Position numbers and translations under genes: made by a program. Below are positions 44,490 through 55,069 of a DNA stretch of 64,000 nucleotides, piece after piece. The stretch spans positions 70,387,554 through 70,451,553 of the forward strand of contig OX485803.1 of assembly GCA_950295325.1 (NCBI GenBank). Direction: 5' to 3'. This DNA comes from Polytrichum commune. Lineage: Eukaryota; Streptophyta; Polytrichopsida; Polytrichales; Polytrichaceae. Under the pieces are notes generated by a model. It made no database searches. It had not been told where the DNA came from and saw nothing but the letters and a program-made list of their open reading frames with translations. Each line of letters opens with the position of its first letter. Position 1 is the first letter of the stretch.

Positions 44490-45650
44490 AGCAATAATGA
44501 TGATTTGGTGGACCAATTAGATGAAGAAGCTACAATGCTCATGCATGTAGCCCTCGTGGGTACTTAGAGTGGTGAGATCTTCAACCCTAATGAGATGGAG
44601 ATGGAGGAAGGTGGACAATCTTCCGTGAACCCTAACTTCGGTGTTCAAGACGTGAATTCTAACCTTTGATGTCAAAAATTTGACCAACTTCACTTTTGAT
44701 GAATTTGAGGACCTTTTATGTAGATGTTTACCCCACAATCATGAGGCCTTTGAGGACAACTGGTGAACTATGAGCTCCTACATGTCGTCCTTATACACTC
44801 TCTCTCTCTCTTGAATAATGGGTTTTTGCTTTCTTGTTGTTTCTCAAGCATGATAACACATCTTTTTGTGACTCGTTCCAATGGAATTAGGCAAGAGTAA
44901 GTTAAATGACAATGTCATCTTTGTGGCTTCGTGCCTTAATGAGGCCATATCCCATGAGATTGATTGGCTTGACGTGTACGAAAGAGAAGTTCGTGGTGAT
45001 ATGCTTCCACGTGTAGAGGGTGTTATGGGAAATATAAATGACACACTAGTCAAGATACGAAGACCATATAAAACCCCTGATCATTCGTGTTGGTTTAACA
45101 TGAGAAAATTAAAATTAAAATCCATTGCTAAATATTATGGTCATCATGACAACAACGGATTCTTCATACATGTTGACCTTGGTTACATGGGGTCATTTCA
45201 CAATGTCACCTGCCTTAGAGAGTTGGATGTAGACTCCACTTGGTGCACCTATTTCAAGCAAATGGACGACTACTTCAAGATGGTGCTTGGAGATGCTAGG
45301 TATGTGGGTGTGGATCACTACGTCTTTAGGCATATGGCTAGGGGAGAGATCCTTCCCAAACTTGACATAGCATCTATCAATGCATTCAACAAGATGCACG
45401 TTGGTTATAGAGTCCAAATGGAGTGGGCTATTGAAGGGCTAAAAAGAAATTTAAGCGGCTCCTTAAATGCTTTGACTCTACACGACCCAAGTTCACCATT
45501 TTCTTCCGTGCACGTTGTTTGTTGACCAACTTCTTACATAGAAGAAGATTGGATTACACGATGCAGGTCTTTGGCGACGAGAACTTTGATGAGATCCAAG
45601 GGTGGGGGATGGCGATTTCTAGACACCATAGGTTACATGGAGTTACAAAC
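44490..45650 (+). mobile_element. PIF/Harbinger-like DDE transposase remnant
   Basis: The main frame 44881-45525 (214 codons) holds CLNEAISHEIDW, then INDTLVKIRRPYKTPDHSCW (52-71), FFIHVDLGYMGSFHNVTCLR (94-113), GDARYVG (137-143) and YRVQMEWAIEGLK (176-188). The layout I-D-G-T, then D-x-GY-GS-HD, then E-W-A-x-x-G-L-K is that of PIF/Harbinger (DDE_Tnp_4) transposases. The first catalytic Asp position reads Asn53, Asp99 and Glu181 are present, and the HD pair is HN. A frameshift near 45448 continues into KRLLKCFDSTRPKFTIFF and LLTNFLHRRRLDYTMQVFGD (to about 45620). An N-terminal helical part (TNFTFDEFEDLLCRCLPHN) is visible at about 44680-44750, with a deletion before 44881. No terminal repeats were found. 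Confidence 0.75.
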
Positions 45651-46119
45651 AAAAAACGAGGTGTCACTTGCCATAGACGTACTGGTATATGTGCGATATA
45701 TACGAGGCTTAAGGTCTCTACCCACTTCACCTTACTTAACTGTATGCTTATTAGTTAAAAACGCTGAACGACTTGCCTCGCCCGACTGTTCACACTTTGA
45801 TTGTCTGGGTGCTTTGTTTCAAGCTTCTTTTTTCGGTGTTCCCCTCACAGTTCCTGTGCCTTAAGTTCCCCTCACACTCCTGTGTCATTTTAGAAATAAT
45901 CATGGGAACTGCAGCCAAGCTGCGCTTAAGACGCCTCCTCACATCATATTACCTAATACCAGCATATATCCATACCTGCCTGGCTCCTCAACCAACTTGC
46001 ATCTTGGCAATAGAGACTGGTGTCCTCCAAGAGTTCAGAGTAAATTAATAAGAAACTGTTTTAGAACATGAGTAAAACAACCGCTGATCAAAACTTGGGG
46101 ACTGGTGGAAGCAGTGTCT
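45651..46119. other. spacer, nothing recognised
   Basis: Frames at 45571-45864 and 45773-46048 are shadows or composition-driven; no motif is seen. Confidence 0.35.
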
Positions 46120-46318
46120 GGGGAGATTTTTGTGCCAAATCAGTCAACTTCCTAGTGTTTTGAAGTCCAACTGGTTACGTATTGTGATCTTACAGATTTT
46201 AGCTATTCATTTGAGGTAGATTTCCTAGATTCTTCTGAAATGACTGTAAATTCTTTTTCTGAAGCCTTGAACTTCCACCAGTTATTTTTGAAACTCAACC
46301 GGTATATCTGGTTACGAG
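46120..46318 (-). repeat. dispersed repeat C, copy 3
   Basis: The reverse complement of the repeat at 9100-9284 and 19840-20035 (complement of ctcaaccggt, gtccaactggttacgt, ggggagatttttgtgcc). Non-coding. Confidence 0.65.
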
Positions 46319-48996
46319 AAGCATTTCTCCCTGCGATTTTTCCACTCCGATGAAGGCAAACAACATCGGTTGGTGTATTTGTCTAATGTTGTCAACTGTT
46401 GTGGCAGTGCAACAAACCCAATGACCACCATCGACCTCATATGAAGAAGATGTTGATCACCAAAATCCCTTAAGTAGTAGGATTTCTTTTAGGGGGTCTA
46501 GTAGTAGGAATATGAGCTGTGGAGCTCATTGACGGGTTCTGTTATAGGTGGGGAGGATGATTCATATGAGGCCTAGATAACTGAAATAGTCGTTCTCGAT
46601 CGGCCAATAATGTGAATGCAACGCTGCAAAGAGAGTGTAGTTTAGAATTTGGGTTTGAAAAAACACTCAGGGAAGACTTACAAGGTGATTTTGGTTATGT
46701 CTAGGTGCCTTAGATAAGCTTGTTTAGGGAAAACATAAAGTTATTTCACGTTATTGCAAGTTGAAAATGACAACTAGGTGAAGATTTGGGGTTAAAGACT
46801 TCAAAATCTCTCAATTATGTCAGTACATGTAATTGTGGCAGTCAATCATCTCACACTATTTACCCACGTATGAGCCCAAATAATGTGCTCACATGTGTCT
46901 TTAGGTTGTAGAAGTCGTTAGAATTAGGATTTGAAATTCCTTTTAATTATTCAAAATATAAAAAGAGTGAAAGCTTCGTGCTTGGATTAGAATTACACTT
47001 AGGGGCAAAGAGTGGCATTTCAGTATTAAAGGGGGGGGGGCTGAATTAATTAAGTTAGGTTAAAGAGGTTACTTGGAAGTATTAGTGTGGGGGGTTAAAG
47101 CTTAAGGTTAGACCAAAGGGTGTGGGGTTAAATGTTGGTTTTAGACCATAAGCTGGCCGAATTAGGCCAAGGTTCAAAAAACCAGTTTAGATCGGGTGTT
47201 GGATCCTCGGATCCAGCAGGCACCACATAAAAGCAGCCTTGGAGTTGGCTTCTCTCTCTTCTTCGACCAGGGGGGCCTCGTTGCGGCAGGAGGTGAGAAT
47301 TTTGTAAAAAACAAGGGAAAGGGGTGCAAGTGCACCCACACGGCGGCTGATGGATTGGGCGAGGGGGAAAATGGGAGCGTGTTGGAACCGGGTAAAGGGT
47401 AGAGCGGCTACGGTTGCAGCAGCCGCATCCAAGATGGAATGAAGGGAGAAGCAACAAATAAGAGCCAGAGATGGATGGTGGGAGAACACACATAGTTGAA
47501 GGGGGAGGCACTTCCACCTACGTGGTTGCTTGGCTGATTAAGGGAAGAATTCTGGATGTGAGGAATGGGCGAGCAAGATCAGGTATGATCTGGAGCAATC
47601 CCAAATTTTGAATGCAATGCAATCGCCCTGGATCGATACTGGGGGTGGTGGGTTATTGTCCTGGGTGCGGACTTGGAATGCCGATGAAGAAATGATTGTA
47701 GCTGAGTGTTCAAAAGCTAAGGAATTCAGCATTTGAACAAGGGTAACCAGGAAGAATAGGGAAGGGAAGTTGGGCTTGGCCGAGCAAAGGAGAGCTGGAC
47801 TTGGCTGCGGCGTAGTGTGGAAGGTGGATGGAAGGGTATGATGGGTAAGCCGAGCGGCAGTCACGTGTAGCTGCCAGGTGGGATTGCGGACGGGTGAAGG
47901 GGGTGTGACTGGGAACCGGCAACTGCTGGGTCAGCAACCCCAAGGGAACCATGGTGCTTCGAGTTCCAGTAACTAAGTGCATGTTGCCCAGCTGCCGAGC
48001 TAAAAGGCAGTTAGGCCGAGTTAAGGCTGTTTAATTAATAACTAAAAGGGGGTTGGGGTAGAACTATATTAATTAGGGCTTTAAGCTAGTTAGGGGAAGG
48101 GAAGGGTATAAGTATGGATTAAGGATTAGGGAAAGGCACAAAGGCATTTATGAATGCCAATGTAAACTTTATTGTGTTATGAATGGTTGTGTAATTGCAT
48201 CAAATCTGCACCGATTGCATTGTACGGGTTGGAAGGGGGCCTTTTCTCAATTAAATCAAACCTGTGATTCCTAAACTTTCACCCGGACTACAGACGCTTA
48301 AGGGTGGAGATTTAGGCCTCACACCACGCAATAGTCTAATATTGAGTTCATTTTGATTGGACCAAGTGCGGCGCGCAAACATGGGCACAACCATAGGCAA
48401 TAGTCTTGCTTGTAGTATCCCAATTGTTTTCTATTTACCAAAGCCAAGGACACTTTAATGTAGTCAATAATCTTGAACTAATTAGTCTTTTTAATGTAAC
48501 TTGAAAATGATAGTGTAGTCATCCTTCCATGATTTCGTAGTTTTCCGTAATTAAATCTTATTGTAATTATAGAGTTCGACCGTAGTCTTTTACCTGGCCT
48601 TGGCCAAAGTAATCATTATGCTCATGGATTGCAACAATAGGCCAAACCATGACATGATTACTTGAACATGTGTTAGTTCTTTCATTTATTTGATTTACTA
48701 TGGTATTCCATATATGTTCTTTTAGTTATTTAAGCCACTACACATTCTAGAGTCTATCCTCTGCCAAATATCTCATGATAATGGACTAGTAAATTAGTTA
48801 CCATGCCTTGGTTAATTCTAAGTCACCTCTCTAGCATATAAGAGTGTAATTACTTTAGGTCATGTGATAAGCACACAACACTTACTAGAGTTTCCGTCCC
48901 TGACTATTCATCTTCTTGGCTTTCTTTTTTCTTTCCACAATCAATGGTCTTGATAAGGTAACTTTTCGGCTCCCATTAGGAGATTTTGGATCTTGT
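46319..48996. other. mixed spacer with G-rich segment
   Basis: 47030-48130 is unusually purine/G-rich on the plus strand (a 10-base G run at 47031-47040; ggaagggg-like text throughout), and the long minus-strand frames there (47517-47128, 47864-47538, 47982-47710) are Pro/Ser-rich by composition. A TATA-like tataagta at about 48110 and inverted ggaaggg runs could mark an LTR, but no second copy lies in the window. No gene recognised. Confidence 0.35.
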
Positions 48997-49275
48997 TGTT
49001 TTTATTGGAAGTCAATAAGACTAGAGATAAAATTATACAAGCATGTACACATACACAAAAGCATATGAACAATGCTTGGAATGAGATGGTCTCATCTTCT
49101 CCTTGCTTTGTATTTTATTATTTTTTTCTTTTCATTTGGTTCATACAAACAATATAAGACAATTCTTATCCCTCTTAAGACTAGCATTGTATCTTTATTC
49201 TAAAGTTATTGTTTCTTATGCCTTTTCCATTACATTTCTAATGACTACAAGCAATCTAATGCTCTACCTTCTACA
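48997..49275 (-). repeat. Copia-C 3' LTR
   Basis: 279 bp. On the minus strand it starts TGTAGAAGGTAGAG and ends CCAATAAAAACA. It is flanked inside by the purine tract CTCGCAAAGTGGGAG (complement of 49276-49290), the plus-strand primer site. Very similar to the Copia-A LTRs. Confidence 0.85.
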
Positions 49276-49338
49276 CTCCCACTTTGCGAGTAGTCAAAGG
49301 CTTCTAAACCCATTGCCTTTGTTAATGCTTGATGTTTA

Positions 49339-49640
49339 TCAATTGCAAGTGATTTGGTAAGCACGTCCACTATCATATCCTCTATTGGACAATACTTCAA
49401 ACATACCTTTTAGTTTTATAGTTTCTCTATAATGAAATGATGTTGTATATCGATATGCTTGGTGAGAATGGTATGTGGAATTCTTTGCAAATACTATGCA
49501 TTCTTGATTGGCGCACATGATAGATGTCAGTCCTTCTTGCATGTATCCCACATCCGCCAGAAGTTGCCTAAGCCAAACCGCTTCCTTCGTGCAATGGCTA
49601 GTGGCCATGTACTCCGATGTTGTTTTTAGATAATGCAATG
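49339..49640 (-). pseudogene. Copia-C RNase H fragment
   Basis: The frame 49638-49339 reads SEYMATSHCTKEAVWLRQLL, ADVGYMQEGLTSIMCANQEC and NSTYHSHQAYRYTTSFHYRE, which is copia RNase H from the catalytic Glu region to the end. The preceding KKQPTIALST part lies in another frame near 49690-49640. The Asp of the usual CDNQG motif is replaced (CANQE). Confidence 0.85.
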
Positions 49641-49733
49641 GTTGGTTTTTTCTTGCATTTCTACAAAATGACTCCTACGCCAACAAAAGAACACGCACCC
49701 CGTGGTAGATCGCTGATAGTTTGTATCTCTCAT

Positions 49734-50770
49734 TCAATCCGCATCGCAAAATCCTCTCAATATAATATCCTTGCAGCCTAAAGTGCCTTTCAAATACCTC
49801 ATAATGCGTTTTACGGCCATCCAATGTGGTGGACCGGCCTTCGACATGACTTGGCTCACTGTACTTACCACAAATGTAATATCGGTCATTGTGGCCTCCA
49901 TTGCATTCATGAGAGATCCTACTCTAGCATTATATGGAACACCTTCATTTTTCCTTTGCACATTATCAAATTCCTCATCCAAAAGTTTTAACAATTTGAA
50001 TTCGCATTGAACGGAGTTCCGACCGGTTTGTATTTTTTCATGTTGAAATGCTTGAGGACCTCCTTGATATAGCTCTTTTGGTTCATGATGATAGTATATG
50101 CTTCTCGATTCATCTCAAATTCCACTCCTAAGCAATAATGCAATTTTCCAAGGTCGCTTATTTCAAATTCCTTCTCAAGCTCCGATTTGAGCTACTTCAA
50201 TTGGATCACATTGTTTGCCAACATGATCAATATTTTCACATAGATAAATGCCACCAACAAACACTCATCCTTCTATTTGACATACAATGAATCATTTGCT
50301 TGACTCCTATAAAAGCCCTTGTTGATGAAGATTGAGTTAATATGGTGGAACCACACCTTTGACGATTGCTTGAGCTTGTACAAAGCTTTTTTGAGTTTGC
50401 ACACAAGGTGCTTATTTTCATTTTGTGTAAACGCTCCGGTTGATAAATGTAGATCTCCACTTCCAATATTCCGTTGACAAATATTGCCTTTACATTAATT
50501 TGGTGGATTTCCCAATCCATGGCCACTCCTATTGCGAGAATGCATCTAATGATGATAAATTTGGCCACGGGGGATAATTGTCTCGTTGAAATCCACTCCG
50601 ATCACTTGAAAATATCTCTTTGCTACTAACTGCAATGTATGCTTAACAATTTCACCTGATGCATCCCTCTTGGTACAAAACACGATTTGTATCCTACACT
50701 TTTGCATCATTTGGAAGGTTGGTTAATTTCCATGTACCGTTGGTCATGAGAAAATCATACTCCTTTTCAA
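49734..50770 (-). pseudogene. Copia-C reverse transcriptase, inactivated
   Basis: From 5' to 3': NVAIEKEYDFLMTNGTWKL (about 50780-50720); FIIRCILAIGVAMDWEIHQI, NVKAIFVNGILEVEIYIYQP and RLHKMKIS (50568-50400); then EKEFEISDLG-like text; and LLDEEFDNVQRKNEGVPYNA, VSTVSQVMSKAGPPHWMAVK and RIMRYLKGTLG (49994-49760). The catalytic YVDD box, near 50240, reads Y-V-K-I, so both Asp are lost. Between 50700 and 50570 a frameshift removes the GCKWV/KARLVAKG blocks. The order and wording are those of plant copia RT. Confidence 0.85.
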
Positions 50771-50821
50771 TTGCAACATTTTATTTGCTCGCATCTTCTG
50801 ATCTCAACATTTCGTACAAAT

Positions 50822-51653
50822 TCAAATGATCGTCCAAAAATGCCACATTGGCTCATTGTTCACCATGTTGGGGTAGAATGTGACTTTCTCACTACTTTTC
50901 AGGAGTGTGCCGCTTCCTCTTAGGATATCTTCCATCTTTGTCAAATCTCTCGATGCGGCTGTCATTTTTCGCTTTGCAAAGCAACGAGGATGTGAGGCAA
51001 GAAAGTTTGCCAAGGTTCATGTCATTCACGATATTTTGGAGCGTATGAACGCCCTTCACTTTCAAATGGCCAAGGTGGCGGTGCTTAAACTTAAGCGCAT
51101 CATCTTCCATTGGAGATTGCACCAATTTGGCTCCATCTGCTCCGATCAGCTTCGTAAAATTTATTCCATAAAAAATATTTTCACGTAACAGAATTGCAAT
51201 GGCTTTGCCGTTGCAAGCTGTAACAAATTATTCGTTTAGGTTGAATTGTACTTTTAGACTATTCGACATAAGTTTGCTCACCGATAGCAAATGGGCTTGC
51301 AACTTGGGTACGTGAAACGCATCTTTGATACGAGTTCGGTTAATTTTACCTCCTACGATTGTTTCCACGATAATAGATCCCATTCTGATGGCTTCAACAA
51401 CACTATCATCATCGAAATGCACATTGAATGGAGCAATTATCTTATACATGGCAAAGGAGGTCCTATGTGAAGTCATATGTTTGGTGGATCCCGAATTCAT
51501 GATCCGTTTGTATACGCTCTTGGAATGTGTCCCAATATACATTACAAATATGTATTCATCAACGTCGTTCACATTCTTTTCATTTTTAGATTCCTCGTTG
51601 TTTGTTTTGTAACAAAAAATGCAATGTAGCCTGATTTGCTTCAATAAAAGCAC
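50822..51653 (-). pseudogene. Copia-C zinc knuckle, protease and pre-integrase
   Basis: The frame 51653-51228 carries a degraded knuckle (CIFCYKTNNEES), the protease motif NSGSTKHMTSHRTSF (active-site Asp replaced by Asn in the D-S-G triad) and DDDSVVEAIRMGSIIVETIV, KDAFHVPKLQAHLLSVSKL. The frame 51125-50892 continues with HRHLGHLKVKGVHTLQNIVN, the GAG-pre-integrase motif. The text then breaks up and meets RT near 50800, so the integrase DDE core is deleted. The counterpart in Copia-A is 2097-1612. Confidence 0.85.
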
Positions 51654-51893
51654 GAGTTTGCGCCTTGACGTAGAAATGAGTTGTCCCCTTTGTTTTGTTG
51701 TACGACCATAGCGGCATTCTGACCTTGGACCCCTTCTCCTTGCGCTTTGACATTTTGTGCATCAAACATGCCGTCATGTAGTCCATCGCAAGCTCTTTCA
51801 TCGGCATTGTCTTCAAAGTGGTGATCAACTTTTCGTACGATATTGGCAAGCTTTTGAGCAAGGTCGTGACAATGTCTTCGTCTCTCACAGGTA
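51590..51893 (-). pseudogene. Copia-C gag C-terminal half
   Basis: The frame 51888-51586 reads RDEDIVTTLLKSLPISYEKL, ITTLKTMPMKELAMDYMTAC and LMHKMSKRKEK, the UBN2-type copia gag. It stops abruptly at the TA of the pogo-like insertion and resumes at 52376-52440 with LLDHINKVKALGNDFSCLEV. Confidence 0.85.
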
Positions 51894-52358
51894 CAGTAGC
51901 CTCCCGCCTAAGTACGCAACTTGAACCTGGGAGGATTGTGCGTACTTAGCCGGTAGGTGCGCACTTTAGGGTTTAGGGTTCCTAATCGCTTGATTCGGCT
52001 ACAATGTCGAAGAAACCAAACGGGAAACGCCTCAATGAGTCCCAACGATGTGAGATCATAGCGAAGCTGAGCAAGACGGATTCGAGTCACTTTATAAGCA
52101 AGTGGTTGATATATAGGATCAGTTGCTCTCCTCCGAAGTTCGAGAAGAGGCAGAGGAAACATTCGATGATCTTAGAAAGTTGTTTGAATCGTTTCAAAGT
52201 AAGGTCTGGGCTGTCACCTTGAAAGCCAAATGCAAGAATCTTCAAAACTTGCGCCAAATGACAATCCATGACATGTTGAACTAAATAAACATGAACCCTA
52301 TTTTTTCGGGAAAATAATGCGTACTTAAACGGGTGCGTACTTAGGCGGGAGGCTACTG
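51894..52358 (+). mobile_element. non-autonomous pogo/Tc1-mariner element
   Basis: 465 bp with perfect 25-bp terminal inverted repeats beginning CAGTAGCCTCCCGCC, flanked by TA on both sides (51892-51893 and 52359-52360), inside copia gag. CAGT ends plus TA duplication are the pogo/Tigger signature. Near the ends the motif GTGCGTACTTAG recurs (51937-51950, 52300-52345), likely transposase binding sites. The interior (52004-52100) encodes MSKKPNGKRLNESQRCEIIA followed by KLSKTDSS, a CENP-B-type helix-turn-helix start. The end of the element reads EEAEETFDDLRKLFESF and VWAVTLKAKCKNLQNLRQ to a stop. The DDE core is missing, so it is an internal deletion derivative. Perfect terminal repeats indicate a recent insertion compared with its host element. 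Confidence 0.9.
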
Positions 52359-52375
52359 TACCTCCAAACAAGAAA

Positions 52376-52491
52376 AATCATTCCCGAGTGCCTTGACCTT
52401 GTTGATGTGATCCAACAAGTCATCACATTCTTACATTTTGCATATAAAAATCTTGCGGCTAATGAAGAAGATGTTGGTGAGCCAAATTTTT
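52376..52491 (-). pseudogene. Copia-C gag middle segment between insertions
   Basis: The minus strand reads LTNIFFISRKIFICKM (about 52485-52437) and then, after a frameshift and stops near 52430, LLDHINKVKALGNDFSCLEV (52425-52366). It joins the gag C-terminal frame across the pogo-like element and the gag N-terminal frame across the 2.08-kb insertion. Confidence 0.75.
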
Positions 52492-54573
52492 GGCCAATTG
52501 GAAAACTATAGGCTTATAGTAAAGTCTCGGATGAAGTCCATCCGAGCATATGAACATAGTTAAACTATAGGCAAGTAGTTATAACCATAGGCACGGCCAT
52601 AGGTGGCCTTAGTCGGTTAAAATAACTATCGTCTTCCCCCGCCGAGCTAAGAGGGTTGGCAAGGGAGAAGCACGCATGCATTTCTCTGCATAATTTTGAG
52701 CGCATAGTTCAACTTATGGACTTGTCTCCCTCATCACAGAGATTGTGAGAGGATAATCGTTAAACCATCTTCTAAGCAAACTTAGTGGTCGCTGCAGTGA
52801 TTGCGGGACACGGTTTTCTATTGAGGCTTATTGTTATTTTGAATGTTGAGTCGATTGAATGGCCGAAGCCTCGTCGAACTATTATCTTGTTTTGAATATG
52901 TGAATGTGAAATTGAAAACTATTGTCCGTTGCTAGAATTGCAAGTGACTGAGATTGGAAGTAAGAATGGAATCGAATTAGTTCAAATTGTGAGGAGTAGC
53001 GAGAGGTTAAGAGAGAATTAACCAACCTTTGTGTGTAAGAAGGTGAGAATGAGGAAGTGGAATGAGTAAGGAGAAAGTGAGTGATAATTGAGTAATCTGA
53101 GAGGAATGAAGGATCTGAGAGAGAAACCCAGAGTGGAAACTATTGGCAGTCAAAGCTAAACTTTATGTAACTATTGCCTAAGGGTGAATTCTTGAATATA
53201 GTTGAACCCACTGGAATGGTGAAGCAACAATGCAAAGATTGTGATACAAGTGAACTATAGTATGAGTGAGAAGTATAACTAGTTTAAGAGACAAACATTG
53301 AGTGGGCAGAATCTCAAGGGTGAGGAATTAAATGTGACTATGGAGTGAGGATCCCATTGAAGTTGGTGCACATGCCAAATCCTTGGCCGAAGAAGGTGGA
53401 AGTTAAGGAAAGGAAGTGAGGAAGAACTATTGTCTCTCTGTGAGATAGCAGAAACTTGAGCGACTGAGTGAGAGAGTAAAACTATAATCTGATAGTGCCG
53501 AGAGGAAGAGAACCTAGACCTGTCGAAAGAGACATAGGGTAGAAACAAAGTATTGTTGAGCGCCAGTGGAGCCAAACCATGAGAGGTGAAGATGAAAGGC
53601 CATGTGTCAGGCCGAGAGTTAAACTATGGGCTATAGTTGAGGCCTGAGATGGGCACTGAGAGGAAATTGTAAGGCCGAAAGCCAGACCACAAAGTGGAAT
53701 GATTATAGTTAAACCTGTGAGAGGCAATACAAAGAAAAATGAATAGTCAGCCGAATGAGATTATAGTTGAATCCTGAATTTTAGGCTGGTAGGATTATCA
53801 TTTGGAGACTGAATTTAATGAGAGAATCCTAATCAACTGAAGGGATGACAAATCACTTATGATGAGTTGATTAGAGGGGATTTGAGAAGTTAGGGTTATT
53901 GAGAGTAAGTCTAAGATAGGATGAACTTTGGATTCTCAATGAGATTTAGGCATAAGTTATCCTAGTCTTAAGTCGAGTTGTGAATCGATATTTAGTCAAG
54001 AGATTTGATCTTTGAGTATAAAAGTGCAAGCTAACTAGATCAACTATTGTCTCGTGTGTTACCCTGGTTGTTGTTGTTGCAGGTTGCAGGGCAACCGAGA
54101 CTATAGCTTGACCTTGATGTTCGTTGTTAGTTGCATGAGTTGTGAGTAATGATTAAATATGAAATTAAGGAATAAACAATTTGTCTTGTATTGGAATTAT
54201 TATTGACCAAGTAATGAAGGAATTGTTTTGATTTGAAGATGCATTGGCCAATGGTTACCAAAGACAATTGTGATACTCAAAGATTATTGTTCTCGAAAGA
54301 CTATTGTTATACAATCTCATGGCGAGATGGAAACTACAGCTTACTGACACACATACCCTACTGACTGAGAAATATTAAGAGGAAAACCAAGAGAGAAAAG
54401 AAGAGTAAAAAAATACTACTCATGAATTAGAGTGAAGATAGAAACTCTATTGTCTGATTAATGAACTGTAATGTGACAAATGCTTGTAATAGACACTAGT
54501 TAAGCCTTCCTTGAGAGTCTATACCCTGGGTTTTGGGTTATTTAATTGAGAGCAAAATCTTACTACAACTGGG
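52492..54573. mobile_element. 2.08-kb insertion with 9-bp target duplication
   Basis: Copia-C gag is interrupted between KNL (54583 side) and TNIFF (52490 side). The 9-mer CAAATTTTT stands at both edges (52483-52491 and 54574-54582). The left end is GGCCAATTGG; the right end, reversed, is CCCAGTTGTAG (GCCCAGTTG if the duplication is 8 bp), giving at best a 9-bp imperfect terminal repeat. No long terminal repeats and no coding frame with a known motif are present. Irregular copies of TATAGTTGAA..CCTG occur at about 53196, 53632, 53703 and 53762. A 9-bp duplication points to a MULE-type element, an 8-bp one to hAT. The transposase source is not visible. Confidence 0.75.
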
Positions 54574-54582
54574 CAAATTTTT

Positions 54583-54884
54583 CGTCTCGTGAATATTACA
54601 AAAGGTCTTCTACGCCTCCGCAGGTCCTTTGCAACTCTTGATGTGGGCAACTTAGTTGTCCGCCAAGTTAAGGCCAATGATGGACATGAATTTTTTGACG
54701 CGCCTTTGGTACCCTTCTTGAATTTGGAATCCGCATTGGAAGGTGGAGCTTCTTCATATTCCTTTATAATATCCCAAAGATTCATGGATTCCAATAATAT
54801 TTTAATTTTAAACTTCCAAATGTTGAAGTTCTCTTCATCGAACTTGTCAATGATCATAGCAGCCTCGCTTTCAAATGATGTCAT
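54583..54884 (-). pseudogene. Copia-C gag N-terminal half
   Basis: It starts at ATG 54884: MTSFESEAAMIIDKFDEENF, NIWKFKIKILLESMNLWDII, then EEAPPSNADSKF, and after frameshifts GLNLADNQL-like and IHETKNL text. This is the usual start of plant copia gag (DUF4219/UBN2). The leader 54885-55070 (caaaatatgcgtttgcacctc) matches 2100-2160 of Copia-A. Confidence 0.8.
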
Positions 54885-55069
54885 CGTATGCTTTGGTATA
54901 CTTTCAAAACACTTAAACTAATGTTGCTTGGCCAACAATCAATTCAATCCAAACTAAAATATAATTTCTTGCATTCAAAATATGCGTTTGCACCTCAATA
55001 TAGTAGAAATATGCCCATGTGCTCTCAAATGGGCCTCTTGGTGTCTAAAATGTTAGATCTTCTACACCT

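Noticed and set aside
47128-47982. Pro/Ser-rich minus-strand frames up to 129 codons
   Set aside because: They result from the G-rich plus strand; overlapping frames give the same kind of text and no domain is visible.
51960-51980. telomere-like tttagggtttaggg
   Set aside because: Only two units, inside the pogo-like element; not a telomeric array.
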